This document shows, one piece after another, positions 33,356-41,931 of a DNA stretch of 64,000 nt. Below the pieces are notes generated by a model that was not told the origin of the DNA, made no database searches, and worked only from the letters and a program-made list of their open reading frames with translations. How positions within the stretch are numbered: the first letter of the stretch is position 1; the number at the start of each line of letters is the position of its first letter. Source of the DNA: Virgibacillus ndiopensis (GTDB lineage Bacteria > Bacillota > Bacilli > Bacillales > Amphibacillaceae); contig NZ_FZMZ01000006.1 of the NCBI RefSeq assembly GCF_900187325.1, positions 310,001 to 374,000 on the forward strand, given 5' to 3'. The position numbers and the translations under genes are program-made.

Positions 33356-34579
33356 ATGGAAAGGAAAAAATGGGATCTGGTTGGATTAGCATCAATACCA
33401 TTGGTTATGACACTAGGGAACTCAATGTTAATTCCTGTATTACCGATGATTGAAAAAGAGATAGGGATTACACCATTTCAATCCGGTTTAATTATATCGG
33501 TTTATTCCTTTATTGCGATTTTGCTTATTCCTCTTGCTGGATATTTATCAGATAGGATAGGTAGAAAAAAGGTAATTATTCCAAGTTTGATTATTGCTGG
33601 AGTTGGTGGAGTTGTTTCTGCTTTTGCTGCCTGGAAATTAGATAATCCTTATTTGTTTATTCTGGTTGGCAGGTTCTTACAGGGTATAGGCGCATCAGGT
33701 GCTTTTCCAATCGTCATCCCAACAGTAGGTGATATGTACAAAGACGAGAAAGATGTAAGTGCCGGGTTAGGATTTATTGAGACTTCTAACACCTTTGGAA
33801 AAGTCTTAAGCCCAATAATTGGGGCTTTTCTTGCTTATTATATATGGTTCATACCCTTTGCAGCCATTCCAATCTTATGTATTATTTCGATCATCTTAGT
33901 TATGGTATTAGTAAAGGCTCCCGCTTCTAAAGAAGATAAGAAGGATTATAATTTTTCATCATTTAGAAAATCAATTAAAGACGTCTTTCATCATAACGGT
34001 CGTTGGCTAATATCCGTATTTATTATTGGATGCATCAACATGCTAGTGTTATTTGCGCTTCTATTCCATTTTTCCTTTCTTTTGGATGATCAATATAATG
34101 TAGATGGTGTGTTACTGAAGGGTGTTTATCTGGCAATCCCTTTACTGTTCCTCTGTATGACCTCCTATATAGCCGGTAAAAAAGTTGGAGAAAATAAAGT
34201 GATGATGAAATGGGCAATTATTATTGGGAATGGTTTAACAGCAGTGTCACTTTTGTTTTTTAGTAGCAATTTGAATTTAGCGTTTGTATTAATTGTATTA
34301 ACATTAGTAGGCATTGGGATTGGTTTATCTTTGCCCTGTTTGGATGCATTAATTACAGAAGGTGTGAATAAGGAAGTACGTGGAACTGTTACGTCTTTAT
34401 ACAGCAGTATGAGATTTTTAGGAGTAGCATTCGGCCCTCCACTTGTCTCTGTTCTTCTGAAAAATTTCCCCGGATATTTAAATATTTGTTTTGTTGGATT
34501 TAGTTTGCTTGCCGTGTTGGTTACGTTGTTTTATGTGAAACCTAAACATGATATTCAGCTAATGGGAAACAGGATTTGA
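33356..34579 (+). CDS. MFS drug-efflux transporter
   Basis: 407 residues from ATG 33356 (TTGGAGTGG nine bases upstream), about 12 membrane segments. It begins PLVMTLGNSMLIPVLPMIEKEIG and has motif A LAGYLSDRIGRKKVIIPSL (about 55-73), the GRFLQGIGASGAFPIVIPTVGD region (about 102-123) and FGKVLSPIIGAFL (motif C-like, antiporter). This is the 12-TM drug/H+ antiporter pattern related to Blt or YitG-like proteins. No regulator adjoins on the same strand. Confidence 0.88.
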   Translation: MERKKWDLVGLASIPLVMTLGNSMLIPVLPMIEKEIGITPFQSGLIISVYSFIAILLIPLAGYLSDRIGRKKVIIPSLIIAGVGGVVSAFAAWKLDNPYLFILVGRFLQGIGASGAFPIVIPTVGDMYKDEKDVSAGLGFIETSNTFGKVLSPIIGAFLAYYIWFIPFAAIPILCIISIILVMVLVKAPASKEDKKDYNFSSFRKSIKDVFHHNGRWLISVFIIGCINMLVLFALLFHFSFLLDDQYNVDGVLLKGVYLAIPLLFLCMTSYIAGKKVGENKVMMKWAIIIGNGLTAVSLLFFSSNLNLAFVLIVLTLVGIGIGLSLPCLDALITEGVNKEVRGTVTSLYSSMRFLGVAFGPPLVSVLLKNFPGYLNICFVGFSLLAVLVTLFYVKPKHDIQLMGNRI

Positions 34580-34634
34580 AAATGTATAAAAAACGCCTTA
34601 TTTCAAAAAATATTTGTTAGGAAGGGGATAAAAA

Positions 34635-34778
34635 ATGGATAAGAAAAACAATCAATTTAAAGAAAACACAAACCACGGTGAACATCGAAACGGTCGTAAA
34701 AGTCAATTTAAGAATAATAATTCTCATGGCGAGGAAGAACCGAACGAATATATTAACAATAAGAACCTTGGTAAATAA
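34635..34778 (+). CDS. 47-residue hydrophilic protein with an internal duplication
   Basis: AAGGGG precedes ATG 34635. The protein is polar (K, N, E, H, Q; no Cys or hydrophobic segment) and contains two related units: NNQFKENTNHGEHRNG (about 5-20) and KSQFKNNNSHGEEEPN (about 22-37). It stops at 34778 and is followed at once by the terminator at 34787, so it looks like the end of a transcript starting with the MFS gene or a small gene of its own. Composition resembles small spore-associated or disordered proteins; family not recognised. Confidence 0.7.
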   Translation: MDKKNNQFKENTNHGEHRNGRKSQFKNNNSHGEEEPNEYINNKNLGK

Positions 34779-34786
34779 GTATGCGG

Positions 34787-34824
34787 TGTGACATGGGGGA
34801 TTCCCATGTCACATTGGATTTTTT
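34787..34824 (+). terminator. Terminator after the 47-residue gene
   Basis: TGTGACATGGG (34787-34797) pairs perfectly with CCCATGTCACA (34803-34813), followed by TTGGATTTTTT. Confidence 0.9.
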
Positions 34825-34902
34825 ATTCCAAACTTCAAAGTTATAAACTAAGCCCCTTTTGAATAGCTTATAATACAATGAATAATGAAGTGAGGGCTGC
34901 GA

Positions 34903-35715
34903 ATGGGGTATTATGTTAGGTGCAAATCTGATGTCAACATTTATGTAGAAGATATCAACCGAATGAGTCCGAATGTCATACTTTTTGTTCACGGTTGGCC
35001 AGCCAATCATAAATTATTCGAATATCAGTTTGACATACTTCCTGCGCTGGGATATCGGTGTATTGGCATTGATATCAGGGGATTTGGAAAATCTGATAAG
35101 CCATGGGAAGGTTACACCTACGACATACTGGCTGACGATATTCGATGTGTTGTTGAAGCACTTGGGCTACAGAATTTCACACTTGCAGGGCACTCTGTAG
35201 GTGGAGCAATTGTTATTCGATATATGGGGCGTCATTATGGCTATGGTGTTTCCAAATTAGCCCTTTTTGCTGCTGCTGCTCCTAGTTTTGTAAAGAGGTC
35301 TTATTTCCCGTATGGGTTAGAAAAGGAAGACGTTAATGCACTCATTCAACAAGTTTATAATGATCGTCCAACTATGCTGGCAGAATTGACAAACATGTTT
35401 TTCTATCAACCTATTACGAAGCGATTCTCTGATTGGTTTTTCCAAATGGGACTTGAAGCATCAGGGTATTCAACCGCAAATGTATTAGTCTCTTTGCGAG
35501 AGGAAACTATGTTCTATGATATGGAAAAAATCCAAGTGCCAACCTTACTATTTCAGGGTAGACATGATCAAATCTGTTTACCACCATTAGCATCAGCACT
35601 TCATCACGGCATAAGAAATTCTAAGCTTGTATGGTTTGAGAATAGTGGCCATGGGTTGTTCTGGGAAGAGCGTACTAAGTTTAATAAGGAATTAGCAGAT
35701 TTTGTAGCAAATTAG
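34903..35715 (+). CDS. Alpha/beta hydrolase
   Basis: 270 residues. The oxyanion HGW motif is at 30-32 (LFVHGWPANHKLFEYQ), followed by GIDIRGFGKSDKP, the nucleophile elbow GHSVG (Ser98), an acidic residue in FQGRHDQICLP (about 223) and the catalytic His in SGHGLFWEE (about 249). The triad is complete. The fold group includes esterases, non-heme haloperoxidases and C-C hydrolases; the substrate cannot be told. ATG 34903 has GTGAGGG upstream. It ends at its own hairpin. Confidence 0.9.
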   Translation: MGYYVRCKSDVNIYVEDINRMSPNVILFVHGWPANHKLFEYQFDILPALGYRCIGIDIRGFGKSDKPWEGYTYDILADDIRCVVEALGLQNFTLAGHSVGGAIVIRYMGRHYGYGVSKLALFAAAAPSFVKRSYFPYGLEKEDVNALIQQVYNDRPTMLAELTNMFFYQPITKRFSDWFFQMGLEASGYSTANVLVSLREETMFYDMEKIQVPTLLFQGRHDQICLPPLASALHHGIRNSKLVWFENSGHGLFWEERTKFNKELADFVAN

Positions 35716-35739
35716 TAAGTGGATTTTTACAAAAGATAA

Positions 35740-35765
35740 AGCTGCCCCAAAGGACAGCTCTTTTT
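35740..35765. terminator. Terminator
   Basis: AGCTGCCC (35740-35747) pairs with GGACAGCT (35752-35759) with one mismatch, followed by CTTTTT. It lies between the hydrolase and the GH3 remnant. Confidence 0.8.
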
Positions 35766-35769
35766 CCGT

Positions 35770-36540
35770 TTAATAACTCAAATAATGCCCAAAATCATAC
35801 AATCCTGGGATTGTTACTGGTAATTTTCCTTCAGGGTTCACTTCACCACTGAGTACGCGTGAAAGTGCTTTAACGGAAACATCCCGATTTCCGTACGTAG
35901 CTAGATACGCCTGCACTTCAGGGAATACGATGATATCATATGGGTTGCGCATCGCCGTTACTATAACAGGTTTTCCTGTTTCCATCAAGGAAGCTACCAA
36001 ACGCTGTTGGGCTGCGTTTGTGTTGGCAGTATACGAAGTAACGATAATTGTATCTGCATCGGCTGCACGTTCTGTAGCTTCAGCAATTTGACTGGCAGTC
36101 GGACTAGTGTTTGTTGCGTAGTCACTCGTATCATAATTCTTTTCTTGTAAGAGATCTGATAAATAATCCGGATCACCGGTAGATGGCCCTGTTATAAACA
36201 CGCTGTTGTCACGTTGTAATGGTAATTAGTTATCTTCATTCTTAACAAGGGTAATACTCTTATCTGTAATTTCAGCCGCTTTAGCTAAATTTTCATCCGT
36301 ACCGATATTTTCAATCTCACTTGGATCGGTATAATTATTCCCAAATAAACCTTCTTCCATTTTCGCTTTCTTCGATAATTTCCCCATTTTGAACGGCTTC
36401 AAGCATGGAGTTATATGCTAAACCAACATCAGGTGGATTTAATAAAATATCGTTACCTGCTTTGAACGCTTCTACCGCAACTCGATCTGGTTCAACGACA
36501 TTTGCACCTGACATTCCAAGGCTATCGAATAAATCGAGTG
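35770..36540 (-). pseudogene. GH3 beta-N-acetylglucosaminidase (NagZ/YbbD-like), decayed
   Basis: Read on the minus strand, the parts in order are DSLGMSGANVVEPDRVAVEA and FKAGNDILLNPPDVGLAYNS (from about 36526), a frameshift near 36385, EEGLFGNNYTDPSEIENIGT and ITDKSITLVKNEDN, an in-frame TAA at 36228-36226, then LPLQRDNSVFITGPSTGDPD through to GLYDFGHYLSY. This is the end of the catalytic domain and the C-terminal domain of a cell-wall recycling GH3 enzyme. About the first 300 residues are missing. At least one frameshift and one stop show it is dead. Confidence 0.85.
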
Positions 36541-36635
36541 ATTTTTACCTCGTTTTTCGAAACTTTTGGATTAGAAGATCCATGATATAAAACTAGTGAT
36601 AAGGATATAATCATCAACTTGAGAGGTAGCGCATC

Positions 36636-36791
36636 ATGAGGAGAGGTGGTTTATCATCCCGTGTGCCGGCATATCACCCCGAGAGTACAACACGGTTATC
36701 AGATAAATTTGGGATTATGAAAGAAGGCGGATTGAGGCAAACTGATTTTGATGGAAGAACTGTCGTGTTACCGTTGTTTATTCAGTGTTAA
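36636..36791 (+). pseudogene. Short frame, possibly an acetyltransferase C-terminal remnant
   Basis: 51 codons from ATG 36636. The second half (STTRLSDKFGIMKEGGLRQTDF, then DGRTVVLPLF) vaguely matches the C-terminus of RimJ/L-type GNAT proteins (xVxEKxGFxxEGxLRxxxxxDG). The first half is unlike any family. No good ribosome site. Weak call. Confidence 0.3.
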
Positions 36792-36829
36792 AATCGGAAT
36801 GTGCTACTATGATACATAAATGACAAGAT

Positions 36830-36856
36830 CGAACAGTGCTGGTACTGTTCGTATTT
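36830..36856 (+). terminator. Terminator-like hairpin in the leader of the HAD phosphatase gene
   Basis: CGAACAGT (36830-36837) pairs with ACTGTTCG (36844-36851), followed by TATTTTT. It lies 22 bases before the start codon of the phosphatase gene, so it ends upstream transcription or attenuates this gene. Confidence 0.65.
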
Positions 36857-36878
36857 TTACAAAAAAGGAAGTGACTTT

Positions 36879-37424
36879 ATGGATGCTGGTATGTTCTTAG
36901 ACCGTGATGGTGTCATCAATGAAGTGCTTAGCCAGCGGGTGAGGTTTGTGAACAAGCCGAATGACTTTTACTTGTTAGAAGGTGTTGGAGAAGCGATTAA
37001 ATGTTTTAATGATATGGGATTGAAAGTTTTTGTTGTGACAAATCAAGGTGGAATTGGCCTTGGATATATGAAGGAGTCTGCGTTGGGGGCTGTTCATAAA
37101 AAGATGATAGATGCTTTAGCGGAATTCGATGCGGAAATTGAGGACATCGCCTATTGTCCTCATAAGCCACATGAAGGATGTTCATGTCGCAAACCGAAGC
37201 CTGAAATGATTCTAGATCTGGCGGAAAAACATGATATAGATCTAGCTAAAAGCTATATGATTGGTGACAGAGAGCCGGACATAGAAGCAGGAAAGAAAGC
37301 GGGGGTACAAACAATTTTGATTGGAAATCGTAAGGATGTACACGCTAACGCGGATATGGTTTTTCCTGATTTGATTTCTGTTGCGGTGTGGTTGTCTGGT
37401 CTGGGGAGTATAAATAAATTATAA
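36879..37424 (+). CDS. HAD-IIIA phosphatase, GmhB-like (heptose bisphosphate or histidinol-phosphate type)
   Basis: 181 residues. The HAD nucleophile motif FLDRDGVINE (residues 7-16), VVTNQGGIGLGY (about 52-63), the zinc-binding loop CPHKPHEGCSCRKPKP (about 99-114, three Cys and a His) and MIGDREPDIEAGKKAG (about 133-148) are all present, as in GmhB, which dephosphorylates D-glycero-D-manno-heptose 1,7-bisphosphate. In Gram-positives such enzymes supply S-layer or capsule heptose or act on other sugar phosphates; no other heptose gene is nearby. Confidence 0.85.
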   Translation: MDAGMFLDRDGVINEVLSQRVRFVNKPNDFYLLEGVGEAIKCFNDMGLKVFVVTNQGGIGLGYMKESALGAVHKKMIDALAEFDAEIEDIAYCPHKPHEGCSCRKPKPEMILDLAEKHDIDLAKSYMIGDREPDIEAGKKAGVQTILIGNRKDVHANADMVFPDLISVAVWLSGLGSINKL

Positions 37425-37440
37425 AATTAACCCAATAACT

Positions 37441-37476
37441 ATTGAAATAATATTCAATATAGTGCATAATAATTCA
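37441..37476 (+). promoter_or_regulatory. Pair of ArgR boxes upstream of carA (distal)
   Basis: TGAAATAATATTCA (within the palindrome at 37441-37458) and TGCATAATAATTCA (37463-37476) are centred 20 bp apart, the spacing of two adjacent ArgR/AhrC half-operators. The second is identical to a box before argG. Confidence 0.85.
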
Positions 37477-37523
37477 AAATAGTTGGTTATTGTTTAATGC
37501 AATATTTTATTTCTATTGTATGT

Positions 37524-37560
37524 ACTTCGCTATAAGCTGTAAAAGCGAAGTCTTTATTTT
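37524..37560 (+). terminator. Hairpin with T-rich tail in the carA leader
   Basis: ACTTCGCT (37524-37531) pairs with AGCGAAGT (37544-37551), followed by CTTTATTTTA. It sits between the two ArgR box pairs. It may terminate the HAD phosphatase transcript or attenuate the car operon. Confidence 0.6.
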
Positions 37561-37569
37561 AGGTGAATA

Positions 37570-37603
37570 TGAATAAAAATACATAATAATGCATTAATAT
37601 TAA
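37570..37603 (+). promoter_or_regulatory. Pair of ArgR boxes upstream of carA (proximal)
   Basis: TGAATAAAAATACA (37570-37583) and TGCATTAATATTAA (37590-37603), again centred 20 bp apart, end 16 bases before the carA start codon and touch its ribosome site. Confidence 0.7.
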
Positions 37604-37619
37604 TGGAGGGGAAAATAAC

Positions 37620-38702
37620 ATGGACGATAAATCAGGCTATCTTGTATTAAGTACTGGTGACGTTTTAAAAGGAAAATGGCTTGGGAAGGAATATGCTTCT
37701 GAGGGGGAGTTAGTTTTTAATACGTCAATGACAGGCTATCAGGAAGTAATGACAGACCCTTCTTATGCTGGGCAAATCGTGAGCATGACATACCCACTCA
37801 TTGGTAACTATGGCTTTAGCAATATCGATTATGAAAGCCTTAAGCCTTCATTAAACGGGTTAATCATATCCCATCCCTGCCATACACCAGAACATTATCA
37901 GTCGGATTTTTCGCTTGAAGACATGATCAACAAATATGAGGTTCCTTGTCTATACGAAATAGATACCCGCACACTTACTCGTATTATACGAGAGCATGGA
38001 GAGGTATATGGAAAATTAACTTCTTCTATACAGGATATTCCCCAAAAATTGAAGGTGGATTCGGACATTGTCAAAAAAGTATCTGTCCAGTCGATTACGC
38101 AGCATAAGATCGATTCCGGAAACCTTCATGTAGTTGTTTATGACTTCGGATACAAACATTCCATTACTCGTACATTGGCAGAACTTGATTGTAATGTTAC
38201 GGTTGTTCCTTTTGATACAAATCCAGAAACTATTAAAGGGCTACATCCAGATGCAATCGTTTTGTCTAATGGACCCGGAGATCCTGAAGATTTAATGTAT
38301 TTGACGAGCAACATTAGAAAAATAACAGAAAGCTATCCTACTTTAGGAATTTGTCTTGGTCATCAGCTGGTGGCGTGGGCTTATGGAGGAAAAACAAAAC
38401 GATTACCATATGGTCATCGTGGTAGTAATCATCCAGTAAAAGATTTGCATACAGGTAAAGTTATGATTACATCGCAAAATCATGGCTATGTAGTTGACAT
38501 GAATTCCGTTGCTATGAAGGATTGGCGTGTCTCACATATTAATGTGAATGACCAAACCGTTGAGGGGCTTATGCACAGTTATATGCCAATTATGACTGTG
38601 CAATTTCATCCAGAAGCACATCCCGGACCAAGTGATACACAAGGAATTTTTCATGACTTTATTAGCAGTATACCAGCCAAAGGAGTGACACAATATGCCT
38701 AG
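37620..38702 (+). CDS. carA: Carbamoyl-phosphate synthase, small (glutaminase) subunit, arginine-specific
   Basis: 360 residues. The N-terminal CarA domain (GYLVLSTGDVLKGKWLG, NTSMTGYQEVMTDPSYAGQI) is followed by a class I amidotransferase domain with the triad Cys245 (GICLGHQL), His330 and Glu332 (QFHPEAHPGP). It releases ammonia from glutamine for CarB. ATG 37620 follows GGAGGGG. The last 8 bases overlap carB. The ArgR boxes upstream and argF downstream show this is the arginine-controlled enzyme, with a pyrimidine-specific one expected elsewhere. Confidence 0.97.
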   Translation: MDDKSGYLVLSTGDVLKGKWLGKEYASEGELVFNTSMTGYQEVMTDPSYAGQIVSMTYPLIGNYGFSNIDYESLKPSLNGLIISHPCHTPEHYQSDFSLEDMINKYEVPCLYEIDTRTLTRIIREHGEVYGKLTSSIQDIPQKLKVDSDIVKKVSVQSITQHKIDSGNLHVVVYDFGYKHSITRTLAELDCNVTVVPFDTNPETIKGLHPDAIVLSNGPGDPEDLMYLTSNIRKITESYPTLGICLGHQLVAWAYGGKTKRLPYGHRGSNHPVKDLHTGKVMITSQNHGYVVDMNSVAMKDWRVSHINVNDQTVEGLMHSYMPIMTVQFHPEAHPGPSDTQGIFHDFISSIPAKGVTQYA

Positions 38703-41700
38703 ATTAAATCATATTAAAAAAGTTCTGGTCATAGGGTCGGGCCCCATCGTGATTGGGCAGGCAGCTGAATTTGATTATGCTGGTACACAAGCTTGCCTTG
38801 CTTTAAAGGAGGAGGGGGTCGAGGTTGTCCTTGTCAATAATAATCCAGCCACTATCATGACTGATCAGACAATAGCTGATCAAGTTTACCTTGAGCCTTT
38901 AACACTGGAATCGTTAACGGAAATTATAAAAAAAGAAAAGCCGGATGGTATGTTGCCTACTCTTGGTGGACAGACGGGGTTGAATCTTGCTGTATTACTA
39001 TCTAAATCTGGAGTCTTAGACCAATTTAATGTGGAATTGTTGGGAACACGATTAGATACCATTAAAAAAGGAGAGGATCGTGAGCTATTTAAATCGATGA
39101 TGAAGGACATTGATGAGCCGGTCGCTGAGAGTTTATCGATTAGTTCGTTGGTTGAAGCAGTCCAATTTTCCAAAACTACAGACTACCCCATTATTGTCAG
39201 ACCTGCTTATACGTTAGGTGGGGCTGGCGGTGGAATAGCAGAAAATGAACAGGAATTAAAGACTATCGTGAAAAATGGACTCCATGCCAGTCCGATTGGG
39301 CAGGTGTTGATTGAACAAAGTGTGAAAGGCTGGAAAGAAATAGAATACGAGGTAATGCGTGATGCCAATGATACGTGCATTATCGTTTGTAATATGGAGA
39401 ACATTGATCCGGTTGGTATACATACAGGTGATAGCATCGTTGTCGCTCCTTCACAAACATTGAATGACAGGCAATACCAAATGCTTAGAAGTACTTCATG
39501 CAAAGTAATCCGAGAGATTGGTGTTGTTGGAGGATGCAATATTCAGTTTGCCTTGAACCCCGAGAGTGATGAATACGTTATTATTGAAGTTAATCCGCGG
39601 GTGAGCCGTTCAAGTGCACTTGCGTCAAAAGCAACTGGTTATCCAATCGCACGAATAGCTGCAAAGCTTGCTTTGGGCTATCACTTGGATGAAGTGATAA
39701 ATCCAATAACCGGCAATACATATGCAAGCTTTGAACCTGCTATTGATTACATTGCTGTAAAAATTCCACGCTGGCCGTTTGATAAATTTTCCCAAGCGAA
39801 TAGATTACTAGGAACGCAAATGAAGGCAACTGGAGAAGTTATGGCGCTTGCACGTAATTTTCCAGCCGCATTAAACAAAGCGGTTCGGTCATTAGAAATA
39901 GGTCTCGACTACTTATCTTTATCTCCCCTTACAGAATGGGAGGACAAAAAGGTTGATAAGGCGTTAGGGCGGGCAACAGATGAACGGTTATTTGTGGTAA
40001 CCGAGGCATTCAGACGTGGTTATAAGCTAGAGTATATCCACGAATTAACGGAGATCAATAAATTCTTTTTAAACGAAATTGCTTATATGATAAGCGTGGA
40101 AAAAGAGCTTAAGGCTAAGAGCTGGGAATCGGTTAGCAAGGATGAATGGGGAAAGGTAAAAACAATTGGTTTCCCGGACCGTCTGATAGCAGAGATTTTC
40201 AATAAAAATGAAAAAGAAGTTAGAGAGCTTTGGAGAAAATTAGATTTGACTCCATCCTACAAAATGGTTGATACGTGTGCAGCGGAATTTTCAGCGGAAA
40301 CACCCTATTTTTATAGTACATGGAATGAGTTGGATGAAGTGAAGTCTTTAGCTGGTGGACAAAAAATAGTCGTAGTAGGATCTGGTCCCATTCGAATAGG
40401 TCAAGGTGTTGAATTTGATTATTGTTCTGTTCACGCAGCAAAGGCTTTACAGGAGCAGGGAGTAAAAGCAATTGTCATCAACAATAATCCAGAAACGGTT
40501 AGTACTGATTTTAATACTGCTAATCACCTATATTTTGAAGCCTTAACGAAGGAGGATGTTTTACACGTCATTGACAAGGAAAGGGCAGACGGCGTATTGG
40601 TTCAGTTTGGCGGGCAAACCGCGATTAATCTGGCTGAAGGGTTAAGTGATGCAGGAGTAAATGTATGCGGGACATCTCTCGCTGCAATCGAAGCGGTAGA
40701 GGACCGTGATAAGTTTTATCAATTGCTTGGGAAATTAGATATTCCACATATACCTGGAGAAACGGTGATGGATATAAAGGATGCTGTTAAGGTTGCAGAT
40801 GAAATTGGTTATCCAATATTACTGCGCCCTTCCTATGTGATTGGCGGGCAAGGAATGGTAGTTTTATATAATCATACTCAGCTTTTTGAATATCTGAATG
40901 GGCTAAAAAAAAGCAATCCAACTGCTAGCATTTTTCCATTGTTAATTGATCGATTTATTCCCGGATACGAAGTGGAAATTGATGCAGTTTGTGATGGGAA
41001 TGACATTTTGATACCGGGGATTTTCCAGCATGTTGAAAGAGCAGGCATCCATTCAGGCGATAGTATCGCTATATTTCCTGCACCAGATTTAACGATGGAA
41101 CAAAAGGAGTTAATTGAGAAGTATACGAAGTTAATCTCAGCAGAACTAGTATTAAAGGGAATAGTTAATATCCAATTCGTTTTAAGTGAAGACAGGAAAG
41201 AGATTTATGTATTAGAGGTTAATCCAAGGGCATCTAGAACTGTACCAATCGCAAGTAAAGTTACTGGTGTCCCTTTAGTTGATTTAGCAACACGCGTGCA
41301 AATGGGGCAGTCATTAAAAAATCAAGAATGGAAGTTAGGGTTACATGAAGATGTCCCTTACTATGCTGTTAAAATGCCTGTGTTTTCGACAACTAAAATA
41401 CCAGGAATTGATCCGTATTTAGGACCGGAAATGCAATCGACGGGTGAAGCAATTGGAATTGGTAATACAGTTGAGGGAGCGATGGCAAAAGCGTTTGGCT
41501 GGAAGGAACATCAATTATTAGATTTGTATGATGGAAAGCCTATTTTTCTGTCACTTGGTTCAGCTGTACCAAAAGAGTTAGTGGATTTACTTGCATGTGT
41601 ACCAGTTAAGATTGTCGCTGATCAGGAAACTGCCAAAGCACTTAGAGTCGGTACATTAGTAAATAGGGAAATGAGTATTAGGAAGGCACAGGAAATATGC

Positions 41701-41931
41701 TTGGACAATGGTTTTCAACTACTATGTGATATTCATAAAAATTTTACGAGTGATGAGCATGTCGGATTACGGGAAGAGGCACTTAAATCGGGCATAACCT
41801 GTTTCACATCTATTGAAACGTTAGTTGCTTTTCTACAGGCAGCGACACAAACGATTGAAGCGCCTTGTGCCATTAATGAATATTTGCAAAAGAGTAGTGA
41901 CATCAATAAATTGAAGGAGCGTGTGTTTTAA
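38695..41931 (+). CDS. carB: Carbamoyl-phosphate synthase, large subunit
   Basis: 1078 residues, full length. It has two homologous ATP-grasp halves: IGSGPIVIGQAAEFDYAGTQ (about 14-33) with RPAYTLGGAGGGIAEN, and VGSGPIRIGQGVEFDYCSVH (about 562) with RPSYVIGGQGMVVLYN. A short MGS-like C-terminal domain (from about 945) completes it. It makes carbamoyl phosphate from bicarbonate, ammonia and two ATP. The allosteric domain looks weakly conserved, as expected for an arginine-type enzyme not regulated by UMP. carB overlaps carA by 8 bases and its stop is directly followed by the argF ATG. Confidence 0.97.
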   Translation: MPRLNHIKKVLVIGSGPIVIGQAAEFDYAGTQACLALKEEGVEVVLVNNNPATIMTDQTIADQVYLEPLTLESLTEIIKKEKPDGMLPTLGGQTGLNLAVLLSKSGVLDQFNVELLGTRLDTIKKGEDRELFKSMMKDIDEPVAESLSISSLVEAVQFSKTTDYPIIVRPAYTLGGAGGGIAENEQELKTIVKNGLHASPIGQVLIEQSVKGWKEIEYEVMRDANDTCIIVCNMENIDPVGIHTGDSIVVAPSQTLNDRQYQMLRSTSCKVIREIGVVGGCNIQFALNPESDEYVIIEVNPRVSRSSALASKATGYPIARIAAKLALGYHLDEVINPITGNTYASFEPAIDYIAVKIPRWPFDKFSQANRLLGTQMKATGEVMALARNFPAALNKAVRSLEIGLDYLSLSPLTEWEDKKVDKALGRATDERLFVVTEAFRRGYKLEYIHELTEINKFFLNEIAYMISVEKELKAKSWESVSKDEWGKVKTIGFPDRLIAEIFNKNEKEVRELWRKLDLTPSYKMVDTCAAEFSAETPYFYSTWNELDEVKSLAGGQKIVVVGSGPIRIGQGVEFDYCSVHAAKALQEQGVKAIVINNNPETVSTDFNTANHLYFEALTKEDVLHVIDKERADGVLVQFGGQTAINLAEGLSDAGVNVCGTSLAAIEAVEDRDKFYQLLGKLDIPHIPGETVMDIKDAVKVADEIGYPILLRPSYVIGGQGMVVLYNHTQLFEYLNGLKKSNPTASIFPLLIDRFIPGYEVEIDAVCDGNDILIPGIFQHVERAGIHSGDSIAIFPAPDLTMEQKELIEKYTKLISAELVLKGIVNIQFVLSEDRKEIYVLEVNPRASRTVPIASKVTGVPLVDLATRVQMGQSLKNQEWKLGLHEDVPYYAVKMPVFSTTKIPGIDPYLGPEMQSTGEAIGIGNTVEGAMAKAFGWKEHQLLDLYDGKPIFLSLGSAVPKELVDLLACVPVKIVADQETAKALRVGTLVNREMSIRKAQEICLDNGFQLLCDIHKNFTSDEHVGLREEALKSGITCFTSIETLVAFLQAATQTIEAPCAINEYLQKSSDINKLKERVF

